From assembly GCF_049898325.1 (NCBI RefSeq), contig NZ_JAFCXL010000004.1, positions 62,001-126,000 of the forward strand: a DNA stretch of 64,000 nt, given 5' to 3'. This document shows positions 33,082 to 42,226 of the stretch, one piece after another; the first letter of the stretch is position 1, and every line of letters begins with the position of its first letter. The position numbers and the translations under genes were made by a program. This DNA comes from JAFCUW01 sp049898325. Lineage in GTDB: Bacteria > Pseudomonadota > Gammaproteobacteria > Burkholderiales > Burkholderiaceae_D. The notes under the pieces were generated by a model. It saw only the letters and a list, made by a program, of their open reading frames with translations, did no database searches and was not told the origin of the DNA.

Positions 33082-34446
33082 CTATTGCTCCAGCGCCTTC
33101 AAATAAGCTGCGCGGGCCGCGATCGCGGTCGGCGTGAAGTCCGTGAATACGCCGTCCACACCGGCCTCGAAGAACAGCCGCAATTCCTTGGCTGGATCGC
33201 CATGGTAGGCGCCCGCAAGATATTGTTTCTCGTTCCGAAACGTGTAGACGTGGACAAACAGACCGCTTTGATGGGCGGCTTGCACCAGGCCCGTTGGTGT
33301 TGCCACCGTCGCGTTTGCGAGTGAGTCGACCGTTTGGCCGGCGCGTTCGACCGCGAGGGCGATCACGGCAGGCTTCCAGACGCCGATGCCATCGGCGTAC
33401 AGTTTGATGGCGGCCAGTCCCGCTGGCGTCAACAGCGCGCCAAAGTTGCGACCATCGCCCGCCACGGTCCAGCTATACGGGCGCGCGTCGGAAAAATAAC
33501 CAGACGCGGCGCCTTGATAAGTCACTGCCCCCGTGTTGTAGTTGACACCGCTACCGCCAATCAACTGCACGAGCTTCGTCTGCAGTCCGATCGAACGCAT
33601 GTAAAGAAGGCTTGCGGGGTCAAAGCTTTGCACATGCACGGGCGCGCTTCTGGTATTGAGGCCGTTGTCCTTGATCAGCTTGACGATGGCGTCTTCGAAC
33701 GGATGCTTGCCGCTGCCGCAACCGTTGGCAATGGCTTGCGCATTGTTCCAATACGGATTTTTTGCCTCCGGGTACAGCGAGATGGTCCGGCCCGTGACAG
33801 CGCTTTTTTGCCTGGCGATGTCAACAATTTCCTGCATCGTCAAAATGGGGTATTTGCCGTTCAACCCGGTGGGCCGGTCGTCGCGGGCATCGTAGGTGGT
33901 GCCGCCGATCCACTGCTTGAGCTCCGAGACGGTAAAATCGGCAATGGCCCAGTCGCCAGTGTGGTCGGCGCCATCGACAACCAGCGACTTGAGCACGGAG
34001 GTCGGATCGTTCGGATCGCCCAGGTCGCTCAAGTAGTGATCCGGGCCGCCATGGAGTGCCACGGCATACTTGACCGGTAGCGGTGTGCCCGGGACGGTGC
34101 GCCGGCGCGCGGCGACGTCGGCATTTGTGAGGGCCACCGTGGCGATATTGGTGTTGTCGCTCAGCCAAGGGTTGTGCCGGGCGACCAGCACGCAATCCTT
34201 CGACAGATGCAGGTCCATTTCCAGTGCATCGGCGCCGGCGTCGGCCGCGCCTTCATAGGAAGGGCGGGTTTGCTCCGGATACAGGCCGGGCAGGCCCCGA
34301 TGGCCGATGACCAGCGGCGCCCTGCCATCGAGGGTCGGCAAGGGCGCGGCGGGCAGGCCGGCGCTTGCAGGCGCCGTCAACAAGGCCAGCAGCGCAGTGA
34401 CGGCGAGCTGATGGTGGCCTGCGGCAAACATGGTCTTCGCGTTCAT
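33082..34446 (-). CDS. Glycerophosphodiester phosphodiesterase, periplasmic (GlpQ-like)
   Basis: 454 residues. Signal peptide: MNAKTMFAAGHHQLAVTALLALL... cleaved near ASA-G (about 29). The GDPD catalytic motif is HRGLPGLYPEQTRPSYEGA (His49, Arg50) with the metal-binding ALEMDLHLSKDCVLVARHNP. EAKNPYWNNAQAI carries a second acidic site, and GVDGVFTDFTPTAI ends the TIM barrel. It hydrolyses glycerophosphodiesters to glycerol-3-phosphate and an alcohol in the periplasm. It lies downstream of the phosphatase gene on the same strand with a 53-bp gap; both fit phosphate scavenging. Confidence 0.88.
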   Translation of the reverse strand: MNAKTMFAAGHHQLAVTALLALLTAPASAGLPAAPLPTLDGRAPLVIGHRGLPGLYPEQTRPSYEGAADAGADALEMDLHLSKDCVLVARHNPWLSDNTNIATVALTNADVAARRRTVPGTPLPVKYAVALHGGPDHYLSDLGDPNDPTSVLKSLVVDGADHTGDWAIADFTVSELKQWIGGTTYDARDDRPTGLNGKYPILTMQEIVDIARQKSAVTGRTISLYPEAKNPYWNNAQAIANGCGSGKHPFEDAIVKLIKDNGLNTRSAPVHVQSFDPASLLYMRSIGLQTKLVQLIGGSGVNYNTGAVTYQGAASGYFSDARPYSWTVAGDGRNFGALLTPAGLAAIKLYADGIGVWKPAVIALAVERAGQTVDSLANATVATPTGLVQAAHQSGLFVHVYTFRNEKQYLAGAYHGDPAKELRLFFEAGVDGVFTDFTPTAIAARAAYLKALEQ

Positions 34447-34499
34447 GGTGCTCCTGCTGCCGAAAAACTTTCGATGTCGCCTTGTATACTACGCTACGC

Positions 34500-36197
34500 T
34501 CAGTGAGGCCCGTTCAGCAGTTCCGTCAGCACCCGGCCCTCGGACGCGGCGGGCGGGCGCAGGCGCAGCAGGGTCGCCAGGGTGGGGGCGATGTCGACCA
34601 CCTCGGCGTACTGGCCGTAACTGCCCGGCTTGATCCACGGGCGGCCCGTCAGTACCAGCGGCACGTTGGTGTCGTAGGCATACGGTGAGCCATGCGAGGT
34701 GCCGCTGCCCGATGTCGAAAAATACCAGTAAGGTTTGGTCACGACCACGAGGTCGCCCGACAATTGCCGGTGCCAGCCGCGGCGCATCAGCACGCCCATG
34801 CGGGTGTCGCCCGTGGCGCCGCTGTCGAACTGGCTGCGGGTGAAGACCTGGGCAATGCCTTCCTGGTTCGACAGCCAGCGCGCGGCAGTCGCCTCCACCT
34901 CGCTGCGCGCTAGTCCCGCCTTGTCGATGGCCGCGCCATCGAGGTGCAGGTTCGGCATCGATTGGGCAATCACCAGTCTGGCGATGCCGTAACGACGCGA
35001 CAAGGCCCCGTTAAGTGCGTCCACCAGTTTGACGTGGTCGACGCGGCCCGCATCGAGGTGCGCCATGTTCGCAAATTCGGGCGTGTTGGGAAAGCCGTGA
35101 TCGGCGGTCAGCACGACCAGCAGGCGATCGGCGCCCACCTTGCGATCGAGGTAGGACAGAAAGTCGGCCAGCATGCGGTCGAGCCGCTGCAAATGGTCGT
35201 GCGACATCTTGCTCTCGGGGCCATACGCATGATTGACGTAGTCGTGGGCCGACAGGCTCACGCCGAGCAGGTCGGGCACGCCGGCCGGATTGTTGCCCAG
35301 CTGTTCGCCATCGACGGCGGCACGGGCAAAGTCGAGCGTGAGGGCGTCGAGGAAGGGGCTGGCCTTGAGCCGGTTGTAATAATCGGCGTCGGGATTGCCG
35401 TTGTCGCTGTAGACGCTGAACGGGAACTGGTTCGGTGACGCCGTTGTGGCCGGGTAGAGCGCGTCCGCGGCGTCGGCCACATAGGCGCTGTCGGCCAGCA
35501 AGGGGCGCCAGGTTTTGCCGTAATACGCGTCCTGCGGTTTGCCGGCCTGGTAGCGCTGCACCCATTGCGGATGGGCTTGCATATAATAGGTGCTCGAGGC
35601 GAAGTTGCCGCTCTTGTCCATGAACATGTAGGCCGTGCCGGATTTTCCGCCCAACAGGATGGCGCCGCGGTCCTTGCCGGAAACGGCCACGACTTTGGCG
35701 CGGTTGCCCGTCGCGTAACGCAACTGGTCGCCCAGCGTGTCGACCCGCAAGCGCATGGGCGAGGTGCCGTCGGCCGGCTTGGTGTCTTCGCCGATATACG
35801 AATACTTGCTGTCCTCGGTGCAGTAGACGCTCTTCCCGGTCAGCGGATCGATCCAGTTGTTGCCAATGACGCCATGCTGATAGGGATAGGCGCCCGACAG
35901 GACCGCCGCATGCCCGACCGCAGTGACCGTCACCCCGTGGGCCTGGTGCGCATTGCTGTAGGAAGCACCCTGATCGAGCAGGCGACGAAAGCCGCCGGGG
36001 CCGAACTGCGCCCGATACCGCTGGAGCTGTTCGGCGGGCAGGCCGTCGACGACCAGCACCAGCACCAGCTTGGGTGCGGGCACCGCGGTCGGTGCGCCAG
36101 CGGCCGCGGCGTTCGCCGTGAGCACCGACACGAACGGGAACAGGAACAGGAGCGGCGCGCAGCGAAACCGTGGCGATAGTGCGAAGCAGGCAGACAT
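34500..36197 (-). CDS. Alkaline phosphatase family protein, PafA-like
   Basis: 565 residues from the ATG at 36197, chosen because it gives a proper signal peptide (MSACFALSPRFRCAPLLFLFPFVSVLTANAAAA is residues 1-33); an in-frame ATG 12 codons upstream also exists. Motifs: KLVLVLVVDGLPAEQL with the first metal-binding Asp, HGVTVTAVGHAAVLSGAYP with the likely Thr nucleophile, GVIGNNW, SAHDYVNHAYGP, VLTADHGFPNTPEF. These are the zinc-site blocks of the PafA type. It releases phosphate from monoesters in the periplasm. Confidence 0.88.
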   Translation of the reverse strand: MSACFALSPRFRCAPLLFLFPFVSVLTANAAAAGAPTAVPAPKLVLVLVVDGLPAEQLQRYRAQFGPGGFRRLLDQGASYSNAHQAHGVTVTAVGHAAVLSGAYPYQHGVIGNNWIDPLTGKSVYCTEDSKYSYIGEDTKPADGTSPMRLRVDTLGDQLRYATGNRAKVVAVSGKDRGAILLGGKSGTAYMFMDKSGNFASSTYYMQAHPQWVQRYQAGKPQDAYYGKTWRPLLADSAYVADAADALYPATTASPNQFPFSVYSDNGNPDADYYNRLKASPFLDALTLDFARAAVDGEQLGNNPAGVPDLLGVSLSAHDYVNHAYGPESKMSHDHLQRLDRMLADFLSYLDRKVGADRLLVVLTADHGFPNTPEFANMAHLDAGRVDHVKLVDALNGALSRRYGIARLVIAQSMPNLHLDGAAIDKAGLARSEVEATAARWLSNQEGIAQVFTRSQFDSGATGDTRMGVLMRRGWHRQLSGDLVVVTKPYWYFSTSGSGTSHGSPYAYDTNVPLVLTGRPWIKPGSYGQYAEVVDIAPTLATLLRLRPPAASEGRVLTELLNGPH

Positions 36198-36276
36198 GGC
36201 GTGGTCGTCGACAGTGGAAGATTTCCCCAGCATAGGCGCACGGTGTTACCGGACGATGACAGCAGCCCGCGGCTGC

Positions 36277-37288
36277 TCAGCGTGGCCGTTGCAGGCGCAG
36301 CAGCAGCCATGCCAGCGTGCTGGTGATGGCGCCAGTGCACGCCAACACGATCCAGAAACCGTGCTCATGCTGCGCCAGCGGAATACCGCCCACATTCATG
36401 CCCAGCAGTCCTGCGATCAGGTTGATCGGCAGCGCCATCACCGTCACGATGGTCAGCAGGAACAGGCTACGGCTATTGTCCTCGCTGACCTGGGCCGCGA
36501 TTTCTTCCTGCAGCAGCTTGATGCGTTCCTGCAGCGAAGTCAGGTCGGTCAGGACCACGGTAAATTCTTCGGTGGCCTGACGCAAGTCCTGGCGGTCGTC
36601 GAGGTCGATCCAGGGGGGGCGGGCGCTGCAGGAGGCGGAACAGGGCCGCCGGTTCCGGCGCCAGCAGTCGTTGCAGCCGCACCAGCACGCGGCGCAGGGC
36701 GCCCAGGTCTTCGCGCTTGCGCGCCAGTTTGCCCGCCAGCAGGTGGTCCTCGATCGTATCGACCCGCGCCCCCGCATCGCGCACGATATTGACCAGGACG
36801 TCTGCCTGGTCGAGCAGCAGGTGGATCAGCAAGGCCACCGGCGAGCGCAGCAGTTCACCGCGCTCGACGGCCTGGCGCAGCCGCTCGATCGATTCGAGCG
36901 GCTTGCGGCGCGCGCTGATGACGCTGTGTGGCGTGACGTGGACCCAGAGCGTGGAAATGTCGGCGTTGTCGAATGAAAAATTGTGCAGCACATCGTTCAC
37001 GACGGCCACCAGCGCATCGTCGGCCAGTTCGATCCGCGTCGAGCGCGAGCCCTGGTGCAGGGCCTCGTAAAAATTCTCGCCCAGGCCGGCATGCAGCCGC
37101 AACCACCGCTCACTGGCCGTATTTGACAAATTAAAATGCAGCCAGACAAATTGGCCTGGCACGGGCTGGCGCATGCGGGCGATGGCGGCGGACGCGTCAA
37201 TCGGCCCACTGCTGCCGTCTTCGCCGATCAGAAATCCCCACACCAGTCCCGAGTCGTCGGAACCGTAGCTGAAGGCAGGTAAGGCCAT
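36277..37288 (-). pseudogene. zntB: zntB (CorA-like zinc transporter), frameshifted
   Basis: Two overlapping frames together make one 336-residue CorA/ZntB protein. The upstream part (start ATG 37288) encodes the soluble funnel (SYGSDDSGLVWGFLI, WLHFNLSNTASERWL, ISARRKPLESIERL). The downstream part encodes WIDLDDRQDLRQATEEF, two membrane helices and the GMN motif (LLGMNVGGIP). The frames part at a run of seven G (36613-36619; C7 in the gene): one base fewer would restore the frame. It is therefore a frameshift in a homopolymer, either a real mutation, a phase-variable tract or a sequencing error. Confidence 0.82.
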
Positions 37289-37355
37289 GTTCGTCCCGTC
37301 AATGAGTCAAGCGTGATTGTAGTGCTATTTCGGTGTGCCACAAAAAACGTTCTAA

Positions 37356-37770
37356 CAAGCGCGCATCGCACGACTATTACATGCCCAGTCGGCGCCTGGC
37401 CAGGCGGAGGCGCCGGGCGAGCAGCAGGACGGCGCCTCGACCTGGGCGATCAAACAAGTGTTCGTCACTGCGCGCCGCGAGCGCTACGCCGTGCCCAATG
37501 CGGATGCCGCCACGCGCACCGACACGCCGCTGATCGAGGTGCCGCAGTCGGTCCAGGTGGTGACCCGTGCGCTGATCGCCGAGCAGGATCGGCGCACTCT
37601 CGCCGACGCGCTCGTCAATGTTTCCGGCATCCGCAACGTGAGCGCGCCCACGCTCGAATTATTCCGTCCTCCTACCGGCCACGCCAACGGCACGGCCGTG
37701 ATCGTCGCGCCCGGGGGCGGTTTCGTCGGGCTCGAATACGACGCCGGTGGCACCGCGCTGGCATGTCATG
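37356..37770 (+). pseudogene. Chimeric remnant: TonB siderophore receptor plug joined to an alpha/beta hydrolase piece
   Basis: The frame is open from 37356 but has no proper start or signal peptide. The first part reads AIKQVFVTARRERYAVP and then ATRTDTPLIEVPQSVQVVTR and ALIAEQDRRTLADALVNVSGI, the plug domain start of FhuE/FpvA-like receptors. Near 37640 it changes without a stop into PTLELFRPPTGHANGTAVIV and APGGGFVGLEYDAGGTALA, the N-terminal block of an alpha/beta hydrolase/esterase. Both partners are cut off. This looks like a deletion joining two former neighbours next to the siderophore-interacting protein. Confidence 0.7.
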
Positions 37771-37824
37771 GCGCTGGCGCGGGCGAAGTGTGTCCTCGTC
37801 CATGCACCATCGACGCCGCCGCTT

Positions 37825-38280
37825 TTACAGGCAATCGGCGTCCAGATTGGCGTCGACGCGCCCCAGCAGGGACCGCAACTGCGCCTGTTCGTCCACGCTC
37901 AGACCGGTCACTGCGGCGCCAGCGAGGCGCTCGCTTTGCTGCTGCAACTGGGCGCGCACGGCCTGGCCGGCCGCCGTCAGCGACAGCTTGACGCTGCGCC
38001 CGTCGGCCAGATCGGCTTGCGCCTCGAGCAGTCCGATGTCGCGCAGTCCCTTCACCAGGCGCGCCAGTTGCGCCTTGTCGCGCCCCAGCCGGAGCGCCAG
38101 CGCTTTCTGGGTCGCCCCGGGATGGGCGCCGAAAAAATGCAGCACCCGGCCATCCATGTGGGTGATCTCGTGCGGACCGTCGCGCAGGAAGCGGTACTGC
38201 AGGGCGCGGTACTTGTGCATGATGGTGTGGACCAGTTCCAGGACATCACCAGGCTGCGGCGCAGGAAATTTGATTGACAT
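37825..38280 (-). CDS. MarR-family transcriptional regulator
   Basis: 151 residues from ATG 38280; a TTG two codons upstream is possible. Winged HTH: GATQKALALRLGRDKAQLARLVKGLRDIGLLEAQAD (about 54-89) with the wing ADGRSVKLSLTAAGQ. It is divergent from the siderophore-interacting-protein gene with 57 bp between starts; the repeats there are the likely operator. It probably represses that gene and its own. The inducer may be iron or a chelator, which is inference from the neighbour. Confidence 0.87.
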   Translation of the reverse strand: MSIKFPAPQPGDVLELVHTIMHKYRALQYRFLRDGPHEITHMDGRVLHFFGAHPGATQKALALRLGRDKAQLARLVKGLRDIGLLEAQADLADGRSVKLSLTAAGQAVRAQLQQQSERLAGAAVTGLSVDEQAQLRSLLGRVDANLDADCL

Positions 38281-38318
38281 TATCAACTATAATCATTAGT
38301 CTAGTGGATATTATCAAC
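38270..38318 (+). promoter_or_regulatory. MarR operator region
   Basis: ATTATCAAC occurs at 38279-38287 and again at 38310-38318, 31 bp apart (about three helical turns). The first copy is also part of the inverted repeat TTGAT (38270-38274) / ATCAA (38282-38286). The stretch is far AT-richer than the surroundings and covers the start of the MarR gene and the promoter of the gene at 38338. Confidence 0.5.
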
Positions 38319-38337
38319 CATATCGAAGCGGAACGCC

Positions 38338-39090
38338 ATGCGTCATCCTCCCTACCCAAGCCGCGTGCAGCGCATGCGCCACGAGACCACGCGGCGCGAG
38401 CTCGACGTGCTGCGGGTCGACCAGATCGGCGCCCATTTTCGCAGCGTGGTGCTGGGCGGTGCCGCGCTGGCCGGCTTCACCAGCGATTCTTTCGACGACC
38501 ATGTAAAAGTGATCCTGCCACCCGTTGGCGGTGATGGCGCGGACGGGCCAGTCATGCGCGACTACACGCCGCGCCACTTCGACCGCGACAGGGGAGAACT
38601 GACCATCGAATTCTGCCTGCATGGCGATGGGCCCGCCGCCAGCTGGGCCGGGCAGGCGGCGCCCGGGCAGCACCTGACGGTGGGCGGTCCGCGCGGCTCG
38701 CTGATCATTCCGCTCGATTACAGCTGGCATCTACTGGTGGGCGACGAAACGGCCTTGCCGGCGATCAGCCGGCGGCTCGAGGAATTGCCTGCCGGCAGCT
38801 TGGCCACCGTCATCGTCTGCGTCGCCGATGCGCGCGACCAGCGCAGCTTCGCCAGTCGCGCCACCTGCAAGGTCGAGTGGGTCAGCAATGCGCAGCAGTT
38901 GCTGGAACGGGTGCGCGCGCTCAGCCTGCCCGGCGGCGACAACTACGCCTGGTGCGCCGGCGAAGCGCGCACCATGGCGGCGCTGCGGGCCGTGCTGGTC
39001 GACGACAAGGGCATGGATCGCCACGCCGTTCGTGCAGCGGCCTACTGGAAGCAGGGTGCGATTGCCCATCACGAAAATCTGCAGGATTAA
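38338..39090 (+). CDS. Siderophore-interacting protein (NADPH-dependent ferric-siderophore reductase)
   Basis: 250 residues of the ViuB/FAD-binding-9 family. N-terminal FAD domain: VKVILPP, MRDYTPRHFD (RxYTxR-type FAD motif, about 71-80), ELTIEFCLHGDGPAASWA, GQHLTVGGPRGSLIIP; C-terminal NAD-binding SIP domain: LLVGDETALPAI and YAWCAGEARTMAALR. It reduces Fe(III) bound to imported siderophores. The adjacent receptor remnant suggests a former iron-uptake locus. Confidence 0.88.
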   Translation: MRHPPYPSRVQRMRHETTRRELDVLRVDQIGAHFRSVVLGGAALAGFTSDSFDDHVKVILPPVGGDGADGPVMRDYTPRHFDRDRGELTIEFCLHGDGPAASWAGQAAPGQHLTVGGPRGSLIIPLDYSWHLLVGDETALPAISRRLEELPAGSLATVIVCVADARDQRSFASRATCKVEWVSNAQQLLERVRALSLPGGDNYAWCAGEARTMAALRAVLVDDKGMDRHAVRAAAYWKQGAIAHHENLQD

Positions 39091-39118
39091 GATCTGAAGT
39101 ATTAAAATCTGCAGCACT
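39074..39118 (+). repeat. 15-bp tandem repeat over the end of the SIP gene
   Basis: Three units of 15 bp: AAAATCTGCAGGATT, AAGATCTGAAGTATT and AAAATCTGCAGCACT. The array straddles the TAA stop (39088-39090), so unit gain or loss would leave the protein end intact. Confidence 0.8.
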
Positions 39119-39255
39119 AGCGTTCCAGGACGATCTCTGTGCGAAGACACACAGAGGCCGGCTTGCGCGTGCCTGAAGATGGTGTACACGGAAGAACCGC
39201 CTTCCACCGCCGCCGCCGTCAAAGCGCAGCGCATTGGACATCATCGAGGAACGCC

Positions 39256-39402
39256 ATGCACCAGCCACCCGCCAAACACCTGTCCGCCGTAGCCGCTGGC
39301 GCCGCCGTCGCGCTCGACGAGGCCTTGAAAGAGCGCTTTCCCGCCAGCGACCCCGTGGCCATTGAAATCGAATCGCCGCCCAAGGCGCCCAAGGGGCAAT
39401 GA
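39256..39402 (+). CDS. Small conserved protein with ERFPASDP motif
   Basis: 48 residues from ATG 39256 (SD GAGGA at 39246-39250). An alanine-rich helix is followed by DEALKERFPASDPVAIEIE and a lysine/proline tail. The F-P-A-S-D-P motif is seen in many small bacterial proteins of unknown function. Its TGA overlaps the ATG of the P-type ATPase gene, so it is translationally coupled and may be a small accessory subunit or regulator. Function unknown. Confidence 0.7.
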   Translation: MHQPPAKHLSAVAAGAAVALDEALKERFPASDPVAIEIESPPKAPKGQ

Positions 39403-42104
39403 GGGCGGCACCGGCACCGGCGCCGCCGCGCGCCTGGCACGCATGCGCTGCCGACGCGGTCGTCGCCGTGCTGGGCAGCCACGCCGGCACGGGGCTGACA
39501 GCCGACGCGGTGGCCGCGCATGCCGCCCGATACGGGCCGAACCGCCTGCCGCAGGCCGCCCGGCCCTCGCTGGCCTTGCAGTTTCTGCGCCAGTTCAAAA
39601 GCCCCCTGATCTATATCCTGTTTCTTGCCGCCGCCCTGGCCGCGCTGCTGGGCCATTGGGGCGACGCCGCCGTCATTCTGTGCGTGGTGCTCGCCAATGC
39701 GATCATCGGCGCCTTCCAGGAAGGACGGGCCGAGCGCTCGATGGCCGCGCTGGGGGCGCTCGCCGCCCTGCACGTGCAGGTGCTGCGTGCGGGCCGCGAG
39801 CAAACCGTCGCCGCGCGCGAACTCGTCCCTGGCGACATCCTGGTGCTGGCGGCCGGCGACGCCGTGGGCGCCGACGCGCGCCTGATCGAGGCGCAGGGAC
39901 TGGCCGTGGCCGAGGCCACGCTGACGGGGGAATCGGTGCCGGTGAGCAAGGATGCCGCGCCCGTGGCCAAGGATGCCGCGCTGGCGGACCGGCGCAGCAT
40001 GGTGTTTTCGGGGACCTATGTCGCGGCCGGGCGGGCGCGCGCCGTCGTCACCGCCATCGGCAGCCAGACCGAGGTCGGCGCGATCGCCCGCCTGACCGTG
40101 GGCGCGCGCGAGCCGACCACCCCGCTCGAAGCGCGCATCGGCCAGTTCGGGCGTTACCTTGCCTGGGCCGCCGCCGTCCTGTTCTGCGCCGTCATGGCGC
40201 TGGGCCTGGCGCGCGGCTTGCCGCTCGCCGACGTGCTGCTGGTGGCCATCAGCCAGGTGGTCTCGCTGGTGCCCGAAGGCCTGCCGGTGGCGATGACGAT
40301 TGCGCTGGCGGTGGGCATGGGACGCATGGCGCGCAGCAGGGCGATCATCCGGCGCCTGGCGGCAGTGGAAACGCTGGGCGCGATCACCGTCATTTGCACC
40401 GACAAGACCGGCACGCTCACGCGCAATGAAATGACGGTGAGCCAGCTGTGGTTGCCCGGTGGCCGCGCGTTCGCCGTCTCCGGCATCGGCTATGCGCCGC
40501 ACGGCGCGGTGACCGGCACGGCGCTGGCCGCATCGCACGCGGAGGTGACGGCGCTGCTGCAGGCGGCGGTGCTGTGCAATGACGCCGGCCTGGTGGCGCC
40601 GGTCGGGCCGGCCGCCCCCCGGCGCCCCGCCGGCCACTGGAGCGTGACGGGCGACCCGACCGAGGCCGCGCTGCTGGTGGCCGCCGCCAAGGCCGGCATC
40701 GATACGGGCGCGCTGCGGCTGGCCAACCCGCGCACGGCCGAACTGGCGTTCGACGCCGGCACGAAGATGATGGCGACGCGCCACCGCGGCGCGGACGGCG
40801 CCGGCGCCGTGTATGTGAAGGGCGCGCCGGAGGCGGTGCTGGCGCTGTGCGCGCACGCCAGCCCGCAGGCGCTGCGGGCGGCGGCGGCGGCGGCCGATGG
40901 CATGGCCGGCGCGGCGCTGCGGGTGCTGGCGGTGGCGCGCCTGGCCGACACGCCCTTGTCGTCGGCGGGCGGCTTTGGCGGCCTGGGAACGGCGGCCACC
41001 CTGCTCGGCCTGGTCGGCCAGATGGACCCGCCCCGGCCGGAGGTCAAGGCAGCGGTGGCGGCGTGCCGCGCCGCCGGCATCCGGCCAATCATGGTGACGG
41101 GCGACCACAAGCTGACCGCGCTGGCCATTGCCCACACCCTGGGCATCGCGGGAGACGGCGAGCGCGGCGTCGACGGCGTCCAGCTGGCGTCCATGAGCGA
41201 CACGCAGCTGGCGCAGGAACTGGGCCACATTGCCGTGTTCGCCCGCGTGCAGCCGGCGCAGAAGCTGCGCATCGTCGAAGCGCTGCAACAGCGCGGCGAG
41301 GTCGTCGCGATGACCGGTGACGGCGTCAACGACGCGCCGGCGCTGGCCCGGGCCGACGTCGGCGTAGCAATGGGCATCACCGGTACCGACGTCGCCAAGC
41401 GCGCCGCCCGCGTCGTCATCACGGATGACAATTTCGCCACCATCGTCGGCGCCATCGCGCAGGGGCGGGTGGTGTACGCCAACCTGAAGAAGGTCATCCT
41501 GTTCCTGTTCGTCACCTCGATCGACGAAGTGTGCCTGCTGCTGCTGGCCTTGCTGGCGGGCCTGCCGATGCCGCTGGCGGCCGTGCAGATCCTGTGGGTC
41601 AATATCGTCACCGAGAGCACGCTGACGGTCAACCTGGTGATGGAGCCGGCCGACGGCGACGAGATGCGCCACCCGCCCGTGCCGCGCGACGACCCGCTGG
41701 TCGACCGGGCCATGCTGTGGCGCATCGCCGTGATGATGCCGACGGCCGTCACCGTCACCTTTGGCTGGTTCCTGTGGCGCCACGCCAGCGGCATACCCGC
41801 CGAGCTGGTACGCACCGAGACCTTCACCGTCCTCGTGCTGTGCCAGTGGTTCAACGTCATCAACTGCGAGTCGGCGACGCGCTCGGCGCTGCGCCTGGGC
41901 ATCCTGCGCAATCCCTGGCTGGCCGCCGGCCTCGTCCTGAGCCTGGCCCTGCACGCCGCCGTCCTGTACTGGCCCGTGCTGGGCCGCCTGTTTCACACGG
42001 TGCCGATTGCCGCTGCCGATCTGCTGACCCTGCTGGCGCTGGCCAGCTGCGTACTCTGGGCCGAAGAGCTGCGCAAGTGGCGGGCGCGCCGGCGTGCCTG
42101 GTGA
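39399..42104 (+). CDS. Cation-transporting P-type ATPase (PMA1/MgtA-like, P2/P3 class)
   Basis: 901 residues. Actuator domain with LTGESVP (about 175); membrane motif VPEGLPVAM (PEGLP, P2/P3 class); phosphorylated Asp in DKTGTLTRNEM (about residue 335); KGAPE in the nucleotide-binding domain; MVTGDHKLTA; TGDGVNDAPAL and six C-terminal TM helices. It pumps a cation (Ca2+, Mg2+ or H+) across the inner membrane. Motif PEGLP rather than CPC excludes heavy metals. It may respond to acid or low-oxygen stress along with arcABC downstream. Confidence 0.88.
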   Translation: MRAAPAPAPPRAWHACAADAVVAVLGSHAGTGLTADAVAAHAARYGPNRLPQAARPSLALQFLRQFKSPLIYILFLAAALAALLGHWGDAAVILCVVLANAIIGAFQEGRAERSMAALGALAALHVQVLRAGREQTVAARELVPGDILVLAAGDAVGADARLIEAQGLAVAEATLTGESVPVSKDAAPVAKDAALADRRSMVFSGTYVAAGRARAVVTAIGSQTEVGAIARLTVGAREPTTPLEARIGQFGRYLAWAAAVLFCAVMALGLARGLPLADVLLVAISQVVSLVPEGLPVAMTIALAVGMGRMARSRAIIRRLAAVETLGAITVICTDKTGTLTRNEMTVSQLWLPGGRAFAVSGIGYAPHGAVTGTALAASHAEVTALLQAAVLCNDAGLVAPVGPAAPRRPAGHWSVTGDPTEAALLVAAAKAGIDTGALRLANPRTAELAFDAGTKMMATRHRGADGAGAVYVKGAPEAVLALCAHASPQALRAAAAAADGMAGAALRVLAVARLADTPLSSAGGFGGLGTAATLLGLVGQMDPPRPEVKAAVAACRAAGIRPIMVTGDHKLTALAIAHTLGIAGDGERGVDGVQLASMSDTQLAQELGHIAVFARVQPAQKLRIVEALQQRGEVVAMTGDGVNDAPALARADVGVAMGITGTDVAKRAARVVITDDNFATIVGAIAQGRVVYANLKKVILFLFVTSIDEVCLLLLALLAGLPMPLAAVQILWVNIVTESTLTVNLVMEPADGDEMRHPPVPRDDPLVDRAMLWRIAVMMPTAVTVTFGWFLWRHASGIPAELVRTETFTVLVLCQWFNVINCESATRSALRLGILRNPWLAAGLVLSLALHAAVLYWPVLGRLFHTVPIAAADLLTLLALASCVLWAEELRKWRARRRAW

Positions 42105-42226
42105 TCGCCTGGCTTGACGGCCTCCCGCAAAAACGTGCCTAAGCGCGGCGCCACACACAGAACAGGCGGGCGCGGGCGCAACATCGCGTCTTTGATTGCC
42201 CCATTCACTTTTTGCGAGACATCTTC

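Noticed and set aside
39219..42158. 979-codon open frame antisense to the P-type ATPase gene
   Set aside because: It mirrors the codon bias of a high-GC gene; its product is rich in R, G, H and Q with no family motif or SD. The plus-strand ATPase carries all P-type motifs.
42105..42226. FNR/ANR site upstream of arcA
   Set aside because: A TTGAT half-site is present near 42192 but the matching ATCAA half is absent at the required distance.
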